Counted from the first letter of the stretch, positions 33,505 to 46,613 are shown. The stretch is 64,000 bases of DNA from Alopecurus myosuroides (GCA_028641055.1 CM054063.1:181232756-181296755), one strand, 5' to 3'. Numbers and translations: made by a program. The notes: generated by a model not told the origin, from the sequence alone.

Positions 33505-36500
33505 CACTACTGCAGAATAGCCTATCAGTGACAGGCTGAAAAAGCCCATTAGTGACTGGCAAAACGTCTGCCACTGATGACTAGTCACTGGTACGAGGTT
33601 ATTAGTGACAGGACTAGTGACAGGCACTTGCCTGTGCCTGTCACTAGCATGTGTACACTAGTGACAGGCAACAAAACTGTTCATCACTAGTTACGATCAA
33701 AGGACGCAGCCCCGTGGGTTTTCTAGTGATAGATCCATTATTCTGCCTGTCACTAGTTTGAATTTCGGTACTAAAATTTATTTAAATCAATGTATTAGAT
33801 CTCCAATTTGCTCACAGACTGTCAACTTAACGTAGCAGCTAGCACAACACTTAAAAATATTTAGGCAGTCCAAAAGACATACAAATTGATTCATAAATCG
33901 CGAGTTTAAGAATTGACAAAAGAAAGTCAAATGTACAATAGTTTACAATAATCACTATGTTAGTGGCATTCCAAAATAATCTTCAGTTGCATTAGCACCA
34001 GCACGTCTGAATGGTTAGTAGGTGCGAGTTCTCCAGCATTAGGAGAAGCAAACAGCAGAGTCTTGCTCCAAGACTTTAGTCCGGTCACCTAAAATATGAA
34101 AATGGTACAAGTATGAAGCATATGACTATATATGCTAGTAGTAACTTGCGCGTCAATGCACATCAAAAACCATTTAGCTAGAAGTTTATTCACAATTAGT
34201 TGTCCTAAACAAATTCTCTGATTTCAAAGTATAACCACATAACAGATCACTGGAAGTAATACATTTAGCTATAACTACTAATCAAGCACGTGCATTAACG
34301 TAGTCACCAATATAATCTAAATTCGAGAAACAATAAATCTTAAAACCACATTTTAGTATATTTTGATCCACCAACTTCCATGAATATAAAATACTAAAAT
34401 TTGAAAACGAAATATCCAAGATAATGTATGACAGCGTGACACATATAGGACCCAAGAATCAAAGAAACATACGACTATCTAAACAAATGTGTCAATTTCT
34501 AATTTGTAGTTATCAGCAAGATTATAAAATAACATCAGCTTTTCCAAACAAAATGGCTTTTGCGGTATATAACACAATGCTATCTCCCCGCACAGGGAAG
34601 ATAATTTTTATTCAACTTGCGGTAGCTATAGTTAAAAGTTCTTAATTTATATATCTTAGACAATGAATCGAACGAATAAGTGGTTTTGAATTTCTCACCC
34701 ATTTTTCTTCACCTACATATTTTAGTTGACCCGCCCCTCGTCACTTGTTCCACCTACTTATCATCTGCTTAAACCCATTGGAAATTATTTCTCCCCAGGA
34801 TTATCAGCACTAACCTCTAATGTACACATGAACAAGACATTCAAAAGCCTCACAGCCTTCCACTTTATGTCATCATATATACAGAAGTTACAAGGATATG
34901 TACAGAGAAGAGAGTGGGTGAGGGGCGGTAGGAAACAGACCGATAGACAGTCTACATTAGTTCCAATATTTTTTTCATTGAAACATCGAACCTAGATCAG
35001 AAACAAGTTGACCAGTATGATTCTAAGGATGCATCAGCCAACAAGCAAAGGTATCTAAATCAAAGGTACTTAAATCAATGTGGAAAGTAGTTAATATCAC
35101 TGTAGTGCAAACTTCGTCGAAAAAGCTGCAATGATCCTATAATGGTTGTTATTAATGTTATGTAGCTTCCAAGTTGATACTTTTGGCGAGAAGTTCAGAC
35201 TTCATCGAATTAAAATGGTATGGACCAAAATAAGATTGTCTGCACTATTCGGTTAATATTGTGCCTACCAAAATAATTACATCCTGACATCTATGGGCAC
35301 ACATATGCCTTGGAGGCTAGCAATGATCCCCACTCATTTATTCAAGGACTACTTTTTAGGAATAGAGGGTATGATACTAATATATGACCTGAACAAACTT
35401 TAGTGTTGAACCTAGTGCCCTCTTGTTGTAGCTTCGAAAACATCTTCTTTTCAAACAGATCAAATGACAATGTACTCCCTCCGTTCCATATTAGATGACT
35501 CTCAACTAGATGTATCTAGTACTAAAATATGTCTAGATACATCTATATAAGAGTCATCTAATATGGAACGGAGGGAGTACATCCTAAAGCTGGACAGATC
35601 AAAATAACAAAGTTCACTCAGTTTTACTTTAGCAGCCCTCTTGCACAAAGGTAAAACACATTCTAGTTTGATTCCAGCAGCCCACACACAAAAAGAACTA
35701 AATTTAATTTTGTACATGCTAATGGAAATCATCACGAACCTGCATGCAACCACAGAAGGCTTGACAATGATAAATTGTTGTCTTCAAACTACAGAAGTTT
35801 GCAAATGTTTACATATCATTAAGGAATATATATTATGCGTTAGCTCACTCAAGAATAGATATTTGATTGTAAAAACAAAAAACATACATAAACCATGAAA
35901 GATAGCATTGGTTGGTGTAGTGGATGGTGTCAGGCAGGTGACAATATGAAAGCCATCGGAAGTGACGACGGGACGACGGGTGATCAGCGAGGGAGGCGAC
36001 AAGATCAGCCGCGCTGATAGGCTTGGAGTAAGCCTACTTGATCTGGACTCCTCCTGGTGCTCCACATCCGCGCCACCACCGTTGTGTGGCGTCGTCCAGC
36101 GCTTCGCTCGGTCAGCGGCACGGCGATGTTCAGGAGGTTGCCTAAAGGAGAGAGGTTAGGCGGCAACATCGTCCGCTCCAAGTGGGGATGCGGTGTGTGC
36201 AGTAGGATGAGTCGCTGCACGGAGCAATGTGAGACGGCAGAGGTCCGCAAGTGGAGCAAGGTGTTTCCGTGAGGGAGGCTATGGCCCCAATTTTCTCGTG
36301 GAATTAGGAAATTTTACGCGATCAATGTCAATTTGTTCGGGGATTTGGTTTGGCACACAACATACATCAGTGGGGCCATGTGAGACGTTGGATTTTCCCC
36401 CTTTGAACGGCCGAGATGCGGCTGATCTGACCCTCTCGCTCTTTTTATTTTAGTGTAGATATGCAGCTCTCAGAATCCGAATCTATTGGAATATACATGC

Positions 36501-36775
36501 ACTATGATACATTTAGCTAGTAGAGAGTGGATGATAGAACAATTTTTGTCATTTCACATGCAAACATACATCTAAAAGTACAATCAAATGCAAAAAAAAG
36601 TTACAGCCGCTCTCCTAAAAAAATACTAGTGACAGCCACTTTTATACGCCTGTCACTAGTGTTTTTTACTAGTGACAGGCTTATCCTTGCCTGTCGCTGG
36701 TCATACTTACTAGTGACAGGCCAAGTTTTTCCCATCACTAACCACGTGGTGGCTATAAGCCTTTCTGTAGTAGTG
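33505..36775. mobile_element. Non-autonomous CACTA transposon, 3.3 kb, in the solo LTR
   Basis: Left end CACTACTGCAGAATAGCC and right end (minus strand) CACTACTACAGAAAGGC. Both subterminal zones (33520-33770 and 36615-36750) carry inverted copies of CTAGTGACAGGC and GCCTGTCACTAG. Flanking triplets TAG and AGG do not match, so the target duplication has decayed. No transposase is present. A GC-rich block at 35940-36290 differs in composition from the rest and may be captured host sequence, but no protein is recognisable. Confidence 0.83.
35475..35577. mobile_element. Stowaway MITE, 103 bp
   Basis: Near-perfect inverted termini CTCCCTCCGTTCCATATTAG at both ends with TA on each side. The central ATGTCTAGATACAT also pairs. 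Inserted inside the CACTA at 33505-36775. Confidence 0.95.
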
Positions 36776-39700
36776 AGGATGGCTACACAGTACTAGGTGT
36801 TCAAGCATAGCATACTTGGAAAATAGTAAAATCAGCTATGATGCATACTACTGAAAACACTAATGCAATTGAAAAAAAATGTGGGTCATGAAGTATCACT
36901 TGCCTTGTGGAAGTTTGTATAGAGACACTATCTTTACAAATAGAACGTCACTCTCCGTACAATTTAAAAAATACAAATAAAAAACAATAAACAAGCAATT
37001 CAGCAACAAACAAACAATTACAGCAAAATATACAATACATAAGCATAACAAGTTATTCAACTTGATTGGTGTTAGCATGGACAAGGTTTTGAAACATAAT
37101 TCAATATGAATAAAGAACTATGATGAGATGGTTATTGATTGGTCTTTTATGGACAAGTTCAAGTTTATCATAATAAATCAATTTATAAAAGAAATTATAA
37201 TGGTTTGGGTTAGGTTTAACACATAATTAAATTTACAAAAGGAATTATGGTAAAAGGGTTTAGGGCTAGCTACTGGGGCATGAGTTGGTCAAGGTTTAAG
37301 TTTGAAAGACTCAAACACTAGTGGATTCATATTGTCAAGAATGTTCCAAGACTTCACCTAAGAGTTATCACATTAATCTCAATATGATAAGGGAAACAAT
37401 GTAATTAGTTTTAGTACTTAATTCAATGTGCAAAAAGAACTAAGTGTTTGGTCATGGGGTTTTCCATTGGTGGTTAAGGGTTTTCAAGGAATATCACTTC
37501 ACTCAATATACAAAAGAAGTGGATGTGATATGGTTTAGGGTTTAACACTTAATTCAATGTACAAAAAGGAATAAAATGTTGTAGGTCAGGCTTTCCATAT
37601 TGACAAAAAAAACTTGTTCCAGGGGTCACAAAGTTCACACAAGGCTTTGGTCTAAGGGTTTTAGAAAACAATCCATCATCAACATGATTCATTTCATGGC
37701 TTTGGGTACTAGGGTTGAAGCAATTCACAAATTGACTTGTAAATTTATAAAAGGTCTTGGGCTATGGGTATCTAATCCAAATGTTACTTTCCATGTGGTT
37801 AACATAAAATTGGTGTTGGTTTTGATCAAAATGATCATACTACAATTTTCCTAAAAGGGGTTTCATCAAACATAAATTATAGTATAATGATTGACTGCTA
37901 TGGATGCTTTATAGTACAAACTTACATGGAATGCGTACTCTGTTCACCAATGGTTTTGGTACTGGTCTCTCTGGTCTATGTTTACTAAATGGAACAATTT
38001 TCCAGAAAAAACCCAATTAAAATTGTTTATAGAATTTAAACTAGGTGAAAAATACTCAAATGGTTATTTAAATTCTAACATCCATTTTAATTGGTTCAAG
38101 TATTATTTTGGAACAGAGAGTATGAAAGTACACATTCTAAGCTTTCCAAAAATATTTTATTTGCAATTTTTGGATTTGTAGAATTTGAATTATGCCAGAA
38201 TTCATCAAACAAGCATATTTAAATTCGAACCAATTTAACTTTGTAAAATTTGAATTTTGACAATGCCAAACGTTTCTACATGTTGTTTTGATTGGAAAAA
38301 TTCTAAGTTTATCAAATTTGGCCAAGTGGTTAAAAATATATGAATGTTCTAAGTTGCGAGGACTTTTCTGCAATTCTGCTAATTCTATTCGGGATAAAAC
38401 AAAAAAAATGGCCCGGCCACATGGCTGGCTGTGATTGGTTCGGGCAAGCTGACTAGGCGCTGACTGGCACGCTGACTAAGCCGCCACTTGGCGATTTCGT
38501 ATTGGACGATACCTCTTCGGTCTGAAATCTAATCACACGCGTCCAAGCCGTCCAGGGCAGATCTGACGGCTGAGAAAGGAGGGGCTCACTGGGATGACTT
38601 AGGTCGCCGGAAAATGGCACCACGGCGACGCTGGCGAAAACACTGCGTCCGCGTTCCGGTGGCTCCGTCGGCTCGGGGAGTAGACGACGAGCAGCAGCGC
38701 GACGTGGAGATGAAGAGGATGACCACGACGTGGTACGTCGCTTCCGGGAACGGCGGCGATCCACGGACGGAGGCGGCTCGGGCTCCAGTGACAATCGGGA
38801 GAGAATGGTGTCGGGGTTTCTCTGCACGAAAAATCAAACCAAAGACTCATGGAGGGGCGCACTGATTAGGGAATAGAGTGAGGGTGATCTTGGGCGCAGA
38901 GGGTGGCTCCCCGTGCCGTATTCGACGACGAATGGCGGCGGACAACGGAACTTCGTCGAGGAATCGTGGGCTATTGGTGGCGGGATTTTTTGAAGTAGAG
39001 GGGAAACTGAGAGGGTGTACGAGGGAACATTTAGAGTGGGTTCGGGAGGTGAGGAGGGCCGCGGGGCGAGAGATCGTGCGCTCGACGGGTACGGGCATGG
39101 GATTTTCTTGAGGTGGGAGACAATGACCGCGTCATCGATGACGTCATCGCGGGTTCCGCCCGCCAGAGAGAGAAAAGATAGAGGGAGGGCGCGCAGGCTG
39201 GGCTGGCCTGTTCTCCGCGCGTGTGCGGTAGGCAAGGAAAGGGGCTTGGGCCGGCTAATTGGAAGCATGTTTGTGTTGTTTTCAACACTTTTGAATTTTT
39301 AAATTTTGAAAATATGGATAATGCCTAATAGTAATAAAATTCATTTTAAAATAGAAAGTAATAATTAATTGGAATTAGGATTTAATAAAATTAAGAGAGG
39401 TGGTCTCAAATGTAAATATTGGTTTTCAAGGTCTTTTACTTGTTTTCAAATACAGAATAATTTATATAAACACTATATTGGTTATTACTTGATCTAGTAT
39501 TTGAAAGGCATTATGAAAATATTTTTATTCACATGAAATATTTTTGGAGGCATGAAGAAAATATTAGAGAGAGTAATTCTCTGGTTCATAAACATTTTCA
39601 TAGTTGTATATGGGTTAAAAACATGTTTGTAAAGAGGTTTGCTAAGAAGAAACATTTTCTCTTTTTAATGAATGATAGTTTGGATTCTTAATTCCAATTT

Positions 39701-39821
39701 CATTGGAATGTGTATTTTGTTTCTTGCATCTCATTTAGTTTTTGGTGACTTGCTTAACATGCAAACAAAAAGTTTCAATTTATTTTGTTTTTTGCACTTT
39801 CCAAAAATCAGGGATGTTACA

Positions 39822-41453
39822 ACATCGATGACTGTGTCAGTTATCGAAACGGGCACGCGGACAAGACCCAATGCCCAGTGTGTGACGCTGATCGGTACAA
39901 GAGAGGGAAGAAAGCAGCTCCTAAAAAAGTTGTGTGGTCCTTCCCGCTCACGCCTCGTCTGCAGTGGTACTTCGTGGATCCCAAGGAAGCAAAGCTGATG
40001 CAGTGGCACACGAACAGAAAGGAGGCAGTGCTGATTGATTCAGAGAGGAGTGAAAATCTAGTGCTGACACACCCTTCGGATGCAAGCCAGTGGAAAGCAC
40101 TAGTCAAAGAGTACGAAAATTTTGGGGAAGAGCAAGGAGCATAAGGTTGGGTGCGAGCACGGACAGACTCAATCTGTTTGGCAACCAGAATAGCAAACAT
40201 AGCACGTGGCCTGTATTTGTTTGGATATACAACCTCCCACTGGCTCTGCATGAAGAGGAAGTACACACACATGAGTATTCCAATTCAAGTGCTGACACAA
40301 CCAGAGCGATATCAACATATATCTCGAGCTATTGAAGGAGGAGCTAGAAACGTTGTGGAAGGACGAAGGGGTACAAACATGGGATGCCTACATGGAAGAA
40401 TATTTCCCTATGAGAGCCGTGTTGATCACGACGGTGCAGGACTTTCTCGGATACGGATATATCGCATGTCAGGTGTGCCATGGACACAAGGTGTGCGTGA
40501 GGTGCATGGACCATACGCCATCTTTACAGCTTAAGAAACCGGGGTCTTGCAAGACCGTCTACATGAGGCATCGAAGGTGGCTAGACAAGAATGACCCGTG
40601 GAGGAAGCGTGGAAAGACCTCCACCTCAGAGGAGTGGTGAAGATATAAAGCACTTATTAGACAATTGGAAAGAGTGCCCTGCACCGGGAAAGGGAAAGAA
40701 AAAGAGGGGAAAGCGACGAGAGAAGCGAATGAGAGGAGAGAAGAAGAAAGAGAAGGAAGAAGGATCTCTCCTACGGGTATGGAAAAGGAGGTCCGTGTTT
40801 TGGGACTTGCACTACTAGCCAATCCTCGGTACGCCTCATTGCCGTGATGTCATGCATATCACAAAGAACGTGTGCGAGAGTTTGCTCGGCACCCTGTTCA
40901 ACATGCAGGATAGGACCAAAGACGGACCGAAAGCAAAATACGACATGGTGGCCCTGGATATCAGGAAAGACCTTCAATTACCACCGCCGGTTGCTAGGAC
41001 CAAAGATCACAAGCCAGAGGAGGAGGAAGAGGAGGAGGCGGACGGTTGCAAGCGCAAGAGGGTTAAGGTGCATGACTAGGTATGCTCCCCTCCTTGTTCA
41101 CTCTAAGTCCCAACGAGCTCGATCAAATGTTCGGGTGCCTTCTAGGAGTCAAAGTGCCCTTTGGTTACTCGGGGTTGATAAGCAGATACCTGGACCCGAA
41201 CAAAAAAATCTTTAGCGGGATGAAGTCTCACGACTGTCATGTGATGATGACGCAGATACTTCCGGTTGCAATCCGAGGGATAATGGAACCTCATGTGCGT
41301 GAAATGCTAACTGACCTATGTAACTTTTTTGACGTCATCACTCGGAAGTCGATCACCATGAAGAAACTCGGAAGGCTGCAGGAGGAGATTGTTACAATCC
41401 TATGCGAGCTTGAGATGTACTTCCCGCCCGTATACTTTGACATCATGGTCTAA
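39822..41453 (+). pseudogene. CACTA TnpD transposase, central part (frameshifted)
   Basis: Continues the 31551-32255 reading frame: DDCVSYRNGHADKTQCPVCD just after the insertion, FPLTPRLQWYFVDPKEAKLM near 39945, then WPVFVWIYNLPLALH near 40205. The core reads DAYMEEYFPMRAVLITTVQD near 40390 and YGYIACQVCHGHK with CVRCMDHT near 40455-40520. Later pieces are MHITKNVCESLLGTLFNMQD near 40852 and FGYSGLISRYLDPNKKIFSG near 41160, and the last residues are YFDIMV. These are in the order expected for the plant Tnp2/TnpD transposase. Six or more frame changes make it non-functional. It ends where Copia sequence starts. Confidence 0.88.
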
Positions 41454-43500
41454 CCAAATCAGATAGAGTTCGGTTCTTTCTTTCAGCCACCCCATTTGAT
41501 TGAGGTGAGTAGGGAGACGTCCTCTCGTGAATAATACCGTGTTCAGGACAAAAAGAATTAAACTCGTTGAAAAAATACTCTCCACCACGATCAGACCTAA
41601 GTCGTTTAATTTTACGATCAAGTTGGTTCTCTGCTTCGGCCTTATAGTTCTTGAAATAAGTTAAAACTTCATTTTTAGATTTCAGAAGATACACATACCA
41701 ATATCTCGTGGAGTCATCGATAAGTGTCATGAAATATTTCTTTCCACCTTTTGTCAATACGCCATTCATCTCACAAAGATCGGAATGTATAAGCTCTAGT
41801 GGTGCCAAGTCTCTCGCCTCCGTAGTTTTATGGGACTTGCGAGGTTGTTTAGCTTGAACACACACTTGAAATTTGGAACCTTTGATAGTGCTGAATTTCG
41901 GAATGAAACTCATATTTGCTAATCGCGTCATGCAACCAAAATTAATATGACAAAGTCGTGAATGCCAAACATCAGAATCATTATCGTGACAAACATGATT
42001 AATAACTTTGGTACAAATATCTGACAAGGATAGGCGGAACTAGCCTCCGCACTCATAGACTTTATCAATAAATTGTCCATACTTGAAAATTACAACTTTA
42101 TTAGAGTCGAAAACCAATTTAAAACAATCTCGACACAGACATGAACCGCTAGCGAGATTTTTATTGATGAAGGGAACATGATGAACGTTCTTCAGTCGCA
42201 CGATCTTCCCCGAAGTAAACTTCAGATCGAAAGTACCAACACCACGAATCGTAGCATGTGACCCGTTCCCCATCAGCACGGGGGACGTCCCTGTAACCTG
42301 GTAAGAAGAGAACATGGAAGAATCAGCACACACATGTACATTGGCACCTATATCAATTAACCATTCAGGAGTATGACAAACTGAAAGGATAGTAGGAACT
42401 ATACCGTACCCATCATCCTTCATCTCAAGTGTCACCAATGGTAATATTAGCGGTCTTGCCGCTATTCTCCAGCTGATGCATCTCATGTCGTTTAGGACAC
42501 CTTGGAGCCCACTGAGTCAGTTCACCGCAAACGTGACACGACTCCTTCCTCTTCTTGAAGTTGGTAGAGTGCGACGGCTTAAACTTGCCATCGGGTTTGC
42601 CTTTACCCTCAGATTTCTTCTTGTTATATTTAGGCTTATTAGGAGGGTAGTGTTTCATCTGTACCACATGGGCAGCGAAACCTACCTCAGGAACCCGAGC
42701 ACGTGTATCATTTTCTCTCGCATTCTCTTCCATATCAAGAGATCCGATAAGATCCGAAACAGAAAACTAATGTCTCTTGTGTTTCAGAGAAGGAGCAAAG
42801 GTGTTCCATGAAGATGGAATCTTGGCAGTGATGCCTCCGGCCATAAATTTTTCCGGCAACATACACTTAAAGTTGTCAAGTTCTTTAGTGAGTGACTGTA
42901 TCTCATGAGCCTGTTGAACAACAGAACGCTCATCATTCATCCCGTGGTCATAGAATTTCTCCATGACGTGTAGCTCGCTGCCAGCATCAGAGGCCCCGCC
43001 TCGAGTGCAGCCCACATGTCCTTGCCGTTATCAAACGACATAATAGTATCCACGATGGAATCATCAATAATACCGAGGAGGGCACTTTTAAACATAGTGT
43101 CCATATTCTCAAAAGCATCCAGTTGTGCTGGATTGAGATCGCCCTCAGGCTTTCCCTTGGTGGCCGCATAGCAGTGCAAGGTTTGACACCATAGCACTTC
43201 TCTCGTGCGCCACCTCTTATAGTCCACACCCTTCAGAGGGTTTGGTCTTGTCGCCGCAATAAAAGCAGGTGCAGATGCAGCAAATTGCCTATAATCAGGT
43301 TTTTGGATTGTTGAAAATATAACCAATTTAGCATGTGATTTAATCCGAAATAGCATCAAATAAATTACGACAGTAGCAAATGCAGTATGCATGCAAATAA
43401 TAAAATCTAGTGCGTGAAACCGATCCAATCTACAGCAAGAAATAGACAAAGAAATTGCAGCGACACCAGATGTGTTGTTGTTGTCGATGTTGTCGCCCAT
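41454..43500 (-). pseudogene. Copia gag-protease-integrase fragment
   Basis: A minus-strand ATG at 43500 starts MGDNIDNNN, followed by an intron-like or inserted stretch. Then gag follows: FAASAPAFIAATRPNPLKG near 43260, HEIQSLTKELDNFKCMLPEK near 42870 and SDLIGSLDMEENARENDTRA near 42720. A zinc-knuckle-like CHVCGELTQWAPRC near 42520 lacks the standard GH spacing. The protease has the altered motif DIGANVHVCADSS near 42335 in place of DTGA. Integrase follows: WHSRLCHINF near 41950 and a core with LELIHSDLCE, DDSTRYWYVYLL and SDRGGEY, plus SPQSNGVAERKNRTL near 41475. Frameshifts and stops make it inactive. Confidence 0.85.
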
Positions 43501-43767
43501 GTCGTCGATGAAGAGGTTGTCGATATCTGGAAACCAGTCGTCGTTGGGGAATTAGTCGCCATCAGCAGTCGTGCGAGTGCGCTCCCCAAAAACCTGATCG
43601 CCCCTCTCCCGTACAGGATTACAAGAGGCGGGGTTCCGGAGGCATGTTGTCCCTTCTCGCGGTGCATGTCGAAAGAAGGGGTGGAGAAGACTTGATTGGC
43701 GGCGCAGTGGTTTGGAACGGTGCGAAACCATAAGACGAAGTGGTGGTTAGGGTTTGCCGTATGCGCG

Positions 43768-43775
43768 TATTTATA
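43768..43775 (-). promoter_or_regulatory. TATA box of the truncated Copia LTR
   Basis: Minus-strand TATAAATA followed by a gene-like leader. It lies about 270 bp upstream of the gag ATG. Confidence 0.5.
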
Positions 43776-44083
43776 CTGCAGGGCTACCAAATTAATGACG
43801 CATTATGTTTTCCCAACCGGCAAAATAAACGCTCTCGGCTCATCTCCGCAACCCGCTTGTGGCACTCCTCTCCTCTTGTCTCACCAATTTATACATGAGA
43901 TAGAATGGTTCACCTTATAAGGTGGTGTCATCCTCTCCAAACTAGCAATGTGGGACTAAACTATAGTCCCACTCTTTCCACTTATTATTCATGAATGGAC
44001 AATGACAATTTTTAGGATTTTATTGTGCTTAGTTGGGTAAAAACCAAGTGCGACTTCAAACAGCTTGACTTTGTCGACATTTA

Positions 44084-44442
44084 AAAGTTGTAATACATTT
44101 AGCTTTAAGCAAACAAAAAATGCTTTTGGGTAATCATTTGACAGATCCGAGCAGAACGCTGGACGTCGTAATATATAAATATTCGCCTAACAATCTTTTT
44201 TTCAAGATATTTGTGTACCTTTTCTACATTTTGTTTTCATGGGGGACTCTTTATTCGCAGACCATGAGCTCACAATGATCTAAAAGAGTAAAGAAGACGC
44301 TTTTGGAATTGGAATCGATTCGATCGATATCGATTGCCCATTTTGACCAGCGAAAAAGAAACATGGAAATCCAATCTAAAATCTACTTTTGGCCGCTTGA
44401 AATGAAGCAAGATGGGTATGTACTAAGACCCTGATTTTATGC
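44084..44442. other. No gene identified
   Basis: AT-rich sequence between the truncated Copia and the LINE tail. Nothing recognisable. Confidence 0.4.
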
Positions 44443-45165
44443 TTTTTTTTAGAAAGCAGACATGAAGACTACCCTGCTTTAACTTAATAAAGCAACAGAG
44501 TTTACAAACGACAAAGGACACCACGATACACCACATGGCTGGAACTACTGCTTCTCTGACTACAAACCACTAGAGACTCCGAAGATAAATAGGGAACAAT
44601 CCAGATAAACCACGGGGCGGCACCCCAAACAAACTGGACAACTCTAAGAGCACCCTCGAACTAGGGTTGCCCGTGTGGCGCCGCGAGTAAGCTGGAGCGC
44701 CTCCTCAGCTCAACGACCAGCTGCAGTAGTGGAGCCCGATACTGCTCCTTTGCGAGCGCCGCCCACCACTGCACAAACACAACCATTTTGAAGATGATAT
44801 TAGCCGGCCTGTTAGGGCAGATTGCTTCCATAGCTAATTTATTGCGAGTTAGCCAAATCGTCCAAGTGGGCGCAGCGAACAACACCCATGTTGTTCGGAG
44901 CGCCAACCCAGACAACACTTGAAGCGCCGCAAAGAACTACGGAAAGTTGGCCAGACCCCAGTCACAGCCACACGTCTCACGGAACACACAACACGCAGCT
45001 TAGCGAGTGGGCACTAGAAGAACATGTGTGCCGCGGCCTCCGGCTCGCCGCACAAGGCACAGTTCCCATCAGCAGGGCCCTTACGAGTTGCCACATCCAG
45101 ACTCGAGGGGAGCCTATCTCACGCTAGCTGCCAAGTGAAAATTTTGACTTTTAGGGGCAGCCTTG
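44443..45165 (-). pseudogene. LINE 3' part with zf-RVT region, interrupted by Athila element A
   Basis: The minus strand reads, with frameshifts, LARDRLPSSLDVATRKGP and NCALCGEPEAAAHMFF (45125-45020), the zinc-binding region after reverse transcriptase. TIWLTRNKLAMEA follows near 44840 and KMVVFVQWWAALAKEQ near 44770, then the stop and a 3' UTR ending in poly(A) (plus-strand T run at 44443-44450). Its 5' part is cut off by the LTR beginning at 45166. Confidence 0.82.
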
Positions 45166-46525
45166 TGATACGTCCAAAACGTAATTCCTTTTCCGAACAC
45201 TTTTCTTATTGTTTGCCTCTAAATTTGTGAGTTTTGGATACCACTAACACAGACTAACGTTGTTTTCAGCAGAATTACTTTGGTCTCTCGTTTTTGTGCA
45301 AAAAAATCATCTTTCGGGAAAATGCCCAGAAAAGACCCCATTGAGCTTATATCACCAGAAGACCCCAGGAGCCAGAAGGACACCTGGAGAGGGGCCAAGA
45401 GTGGCCCAGACCACCTGTGGGCGCCCCCTAGGCAGCGCCACCTATTGGTGTGGGGGCCACCTCCACCCCCTCGGGCTCCCCTTTCGACTATATTTGCCCC
45501 GTAAACCTAAACCTAGAGCGTCGCCGCCACCTCGAAACTCAATTCGGGGATCGGAAGTTCGTGTTATGGCACCCTGCCGGGACGGGGATTCGAAGGAGAT
45601 CATCGCCATCGACACCACCACCTCTTCTCCATCAACCATCCATGATTCCCCCGTCTATGTGTGAGTAAACACCGTTGTAGGCTGAGAGAGATGGAAGGGA
45701 TTGGATGAGATCGATCATGTAATAATGCCAAATTGTTAGGGCATAGTGCCTAGTATCCATTGTTAGTGTTTTCTACCGTTGTTGCAACTTGTTATGCTTG
45801 TTGCTTGTCACTAGGGCCAGAGTGCCATGATTTCAGATCTGAGCATGTTATTGTTTCATGAGTAGAATTATGTTTCTTGATCATACCTGCAAGTTGTTTA
45901 CACACATTGTTGTCCGGAACCCGAGGCCCCAAAGTGACAGAAATTGGGACACCCGGAGGGGATGGCTGTGATGTGAGGATCACATGTGTTAACATAGTGT
46001 TAATGCTTTGTTCCGGTGTTTTATTAAAAGGAGCACCTTAATTACCAGTAGTTTCCCTAGAGGCCCCGCTGCCACGGACTGGTAGGACAAAAGATGTTGT
46101 GCAAGTTTCTCATTACGAGCACGTATGACTATATTGGAACACATGCCTATGGTTAGCCTAGAACTTGGATGCTTTATTGTTATTATCTGCAATGCCCACG
46201 TTATTATTATTACATGACCTATGTTATCCATGCAACACCCGTTCATCCATCCCCTCTATGCCTACGGTACTCCCATCCTGCTGTTTTTCGCGATTGCTAC
46301 TGCTGTTACTATTTTACCACTGCTATTATTTTATTACTAATGTTGCTATAAAACTGTTACCCCTGCTAAATTGTTGCGAGCAAGTCTACTTTCCGGTGCA
46401 TCTAAATTGACAACTCAGTTGTTAAGGCTTATAAATATTCTTTGGCTCCCTTTGTGTTGAATAATTAAATTTGGGTTTTACTTCCATCGAAGACTGTTGC
46501 GATCCCCTATACTTGTGGGTCATCA
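45166..46525 (+). repeat. 5' LTR of Athila-type element A
   Basis: 1360 bp, TG...CA, ending CCCCTATACTTGTGGGTCAT plus CA, the usual 3' end of this LTR class. It contains a GC-rich segment at 45330-45530. Short ORFs in it are not genes. Confidence 0.85.
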
Positions 46526-46536
46526 AGACTATTTTC

Positions 46537-46554
46537 TGGCGCCGTTGCCGGGGA
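46537..46554 (+). other. Primer binding site, tRNA-Asp type (element A)
   Basis: TGGCGCCGTTGCCGGGGA, complementary to the 3' end of tRNA-Asp, 11 bases after the LTR. It is the standard priming sequence of grass Athila-type elements. Confidence 0.92.
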
Positions 46555-46613
46555 GCATAGCTTTATTTATTTGCTCACTTGAACGTGATATTGTTCGCTG
46601 CAAGCCTTTCATC

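Larger units (their letters stand above)
32256..39821 (-). mobile_element. Chromovirus solo LTR (minus strand), containing a nested CACTA
   Basis: On the minus strand it begins TGTAACATCCCTGATTTTTG (at 39821) and ends GGTAGGGCGCTACA (at 32256). It is flanked by GCATC (32251-32255) and ACATC (39822-39826), a 5-bp duplication with one change. Removing it plus one duplication copy makes the CACTA transposase frame run on without a break, which confirms both boundaries. Subtracting the nested CACTA at 33505-36775 leaves an LTR of about 4.3 kb, in the size class of Tekay/Del-type LTRs. A GC-rich island lies at about 38400-39260, as in the other long LTRs here. No internal region remains. Confidence 0.85.
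30558..41453 (+). mobile_element. CACTA DNA transposon B, autonomous-type remnant, right end lost
   Basis: Left terminus CACTATTAGGAAACATGC. The subterminal zone 30595-30925 is full of CGCCGGCG-centred repeats with CTAAG/CTTAG tails. A TATTTAAAT box near 30995 precedes a leader, then transposase (TnpD) coding sequence on the plus strand at 31551-32255 and 39822-41453. The gap is a chromovirus solo LTR (32256-39821). The transposase stops mid-protein at 41453, where truncated Copia sequence begins, so the 3' half of the element has been deleted. Confidence 0.85.
41454..44083 (-). mobile_element. Truncated Ty1/Copia retrotransposon (5' LTR, gag, start of pol)
   Basis: On the minus strand it runs from an LTR-like region (about 43500-44083; outer boundary uncertain, possibly TGTCGACAAAG at 44083) through gag to protease and part of integrase. 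It stops abruptly at the CACTA junction. Reverse transcriptase, RNase H and the 3' LTR are missing. The PBS was not found. Direct continuity with a broken CACTA transposase indicates a deletion joining two elements. Confidence 0.7.

Noticed and set aside
38453..39302. Overlapping ORFs up to 144 codons.
   Set aside because: GC-rich island of the 32256-39821 solo LTR; the same explanation as the other LTR islands.
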